Of a stretch of DNA of 14,056 bases, positions 12,917 through 14,056 are shown piece after piece. The translations under genes and the position numbers were made by a program. Source of the DNA: an uncultured Lachnobacterium sp. (GTDB taxonomy: Bacteria; Bacillota; Clostridia; Lachnospirales; Lachnospiraceae). Each line of letters begins with the position of its first letter. The first letter of the stretch is position 1. The stretch covers positions 1 through 14,056 of the forward strand of contig URLU01000039.1 of NCBI GenBank assembly GCA_900548765.1, written 5' to 3'. Below the pieces are notes generated by a model. It was given only the letters and a program-made list of their open reading frames with translations. It did no database searches and had not been told where the DNA came from.

Positions 12917-14056
12917 TTACTTAGTTCGTAAAGCCGATAATTTTCTCCTTGAGTGGAAATCAAATTCTGACAGATACCCTTTGATAATAAAAGGAGCCCG
13001 TCAGGTTGGTAAAACAGAAACTATTAGAAAATTTGCTCAAGCAAATTATAAAAATGTAATTGAGATAAATTTTATTACTGAACCAGTCTATAAATCAATT
13101 ATAGAAGAGGGATTTTCAACAGACAGTATCACGAAGTTGATTAGCAGAATTGACCCATCAAAGCATTTCTCGGCGGGAGATACTTTGATATTTTTTGATG
13201 AAATTCAAGATTTTCCAGAAATAGCTACATCTCTTAAATTTTTTAAGGAAGATGGTAGATTTGACGTAATATGTTCTGGTTCTTTGCTTGGAGTTCAATA
13301 TCATCGTATTGCAAGCATCAGTGTTGGATATAAAATGGATTATCAAATGTATTCTATGGACTTTGAAGAATTTCTATGGGCAAAAGGATATTCAAAAGAC
13401 ACAATGAATGACATGACAAGCCACATGCTGACACAGACCCCATTTTCCTCGACAGAACACAATATTTTTTCCAATCTATTCATTGAATATTGTATTTTGG
13501 GTGGGATGCCCGCGATTGTGTCTAATTATATATCAAATGGTACCTTTGAGGGCTCACTGGATTTACAGAGACAATTACTGATAGATTATGAAAATGATAT
13601 AATAAAATATGCAGAAGGTCTGGATAAAGCCAAAATACTGAGTGTTTACCGCTCAATACCGGCGCAATTGGCAAAAGAAAATAAGAAATTTCAATATTCA
13701 AAAGTCACAAAGGGTGGCAGGTCAAAAGACTATATGGGATGTATTGAATGGCTAAAAGATGCCGGTCTTATTAATGTATGTGAGTGCTTACAATTTCCAG
13801 AATTGCCTTTAAAAGGGAACGTAAACGAAAATAAATATAAGGTATATACTTCCGATATTGGTTTACTTGTAGCGAATTTGGATGATGAAGCACAAATAGA
13901 TTTACGGGCTAATAAAAATCTTGGGGTTTATAAAGGGGCTCTTTACGAGAACTTTGCGGCAGAAGCACTTGTTAAACAAGGTTATGGATTATATTACTAC
14001 TCAAAAGAAAATTCTACTTTGGAAGAAGATTTTTTTATCCGTAGTACAAATGAATT
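12912..14056 (+). CDS. AAA ATPase with DUF4143 region (3' truncated by window)
   Basis: The frame starts at ATG 12912, 6 nt after GGAGGT, and stays open for 381 codons to the right edge. The N-terminal AAA_14-type ATPase domain has Walker A in IIKGARQVGKTETIRKFA (G28-T35), Walker B in TLIFFDEIQD (D96, E97) and a sensor-like ICSGSLLGV. The C-terminal part, with YKVYTSDIGLLVANL and KGALYENFAAEALVKQG, follows the DUF4143 pattern. Such proteins are common in gut Firmicutes, often accessory and of unknown role. The gene is more AT-rich and uses more ATA and AAA codons than the metabolic genes to its left, hinting at separate origin. The repeat array and the inverted copy on its start codon suggest tight control. 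Confidence 0.85.
   Translation, partial: MSYLVRKADNFLLEWKSNSDRYPLIIKGARQVGKTETIRKFAQANYKNVIEINFITEPVYKSIIEEGFSTDSITKLISRIDPSKHFSAGDTLIFFDEIQDFPEIATSLKFFKEDGRFDVICSGSLLGVQYHRIASISVGYKMDYQMYSMDFEEFLWAKGYSKDTMNDMTSHMLTQTPFSSTEHNIFSNLFIEYCILGGMPAIVSNYISNGTFEGSLDLQRQLLIDYENDIIKYAEGLDKAKILSVYRSIPAQLAKENKKFQYSKVTKGGRSKDYMGCIEWLKDAGLINVCECLQFPELPLKGNVNENKYKVYTSDIGLLVANLDDEAQIDLRANKNLGVYKGALYENFAAEALVKQGYGLYYYSKENSTLEEDFFIRSTNE

Overview
This window looks like a chromosomal segment of an anaerobic low-GC Bacillota, most likely a Lachnospiraceae gut bacterium (Roseburia/Agathobacter-like). The basis is strong AGGAGG ribosome binding sites, AT-rich third codon positions, a TPP riboswitch with a transcription terminator, a TenI-type thiazole gene with thiH (the anaerobic route), and a GlpA-like/FAD oxidoreductase/DUF1667 trio beside glpKF. 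Family names come from reading the translated sequences, not from database searches.

Left part (1-4743, + strand): a glycerol block. It holds the 3' half of glpK, then glpF, a U-tailed hairpin, a GlpA-like flavoprotein with a C-terminal [2Fe-2S] domain, a second two-dinucleotide-fold FAD oxidoreductase, and a small four-cysteine DUF1667 protein. It closes with a perfect 11-bp-stem terminator. Glycerol would enter through GlpF, be phosphorylated by GlpK, and be oxidised by the trio, which would pass electrons on. Converging from the other strand is a DhaS-like TetR regulator (4793-5389) with a strong promoter and a terminator-like hairpin in its leader.

Middle (5549-8643): a HipA-like kinase-fold gene is followed 11 nt later by an unrecognised 138-aa gene. 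Next comes the magnesium transporter gene mgtE. Its 5' leader is the most striking region in the window: a near-consensus promoter, a 25-codon leader peptide gene with a very good Shine-Dalgarno, an intrinsic terminator, and a 13-of-14-match antiterminator whose 5' arm lies inside the leader peptide gene. This looks like translation-coupled attenuation rather than an M-box riboswitch.

Then (8662-11882): a thiamin thiazole operon, thiS-thiG-thiH-tenI, behind a clear promoter, a TPP riboswitch and a terminator. Two further hairpins lie between that terminator and thiS. No thiF is present here.

Right end (11995-14056): a DUF2798 membrane protein with its own promoter, and a 330-nt stretch with a promoter-like site, three short hairpins and a doubtful 30-codon ORF. 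That stretch ends in an exact 32-bp-period array whose core recurs inverted over the start codon of an AAA ATPase/DUF4143 gene running off the window. The ATPase gene is more AT-rich than its neighbours and looks like accessory DNA.
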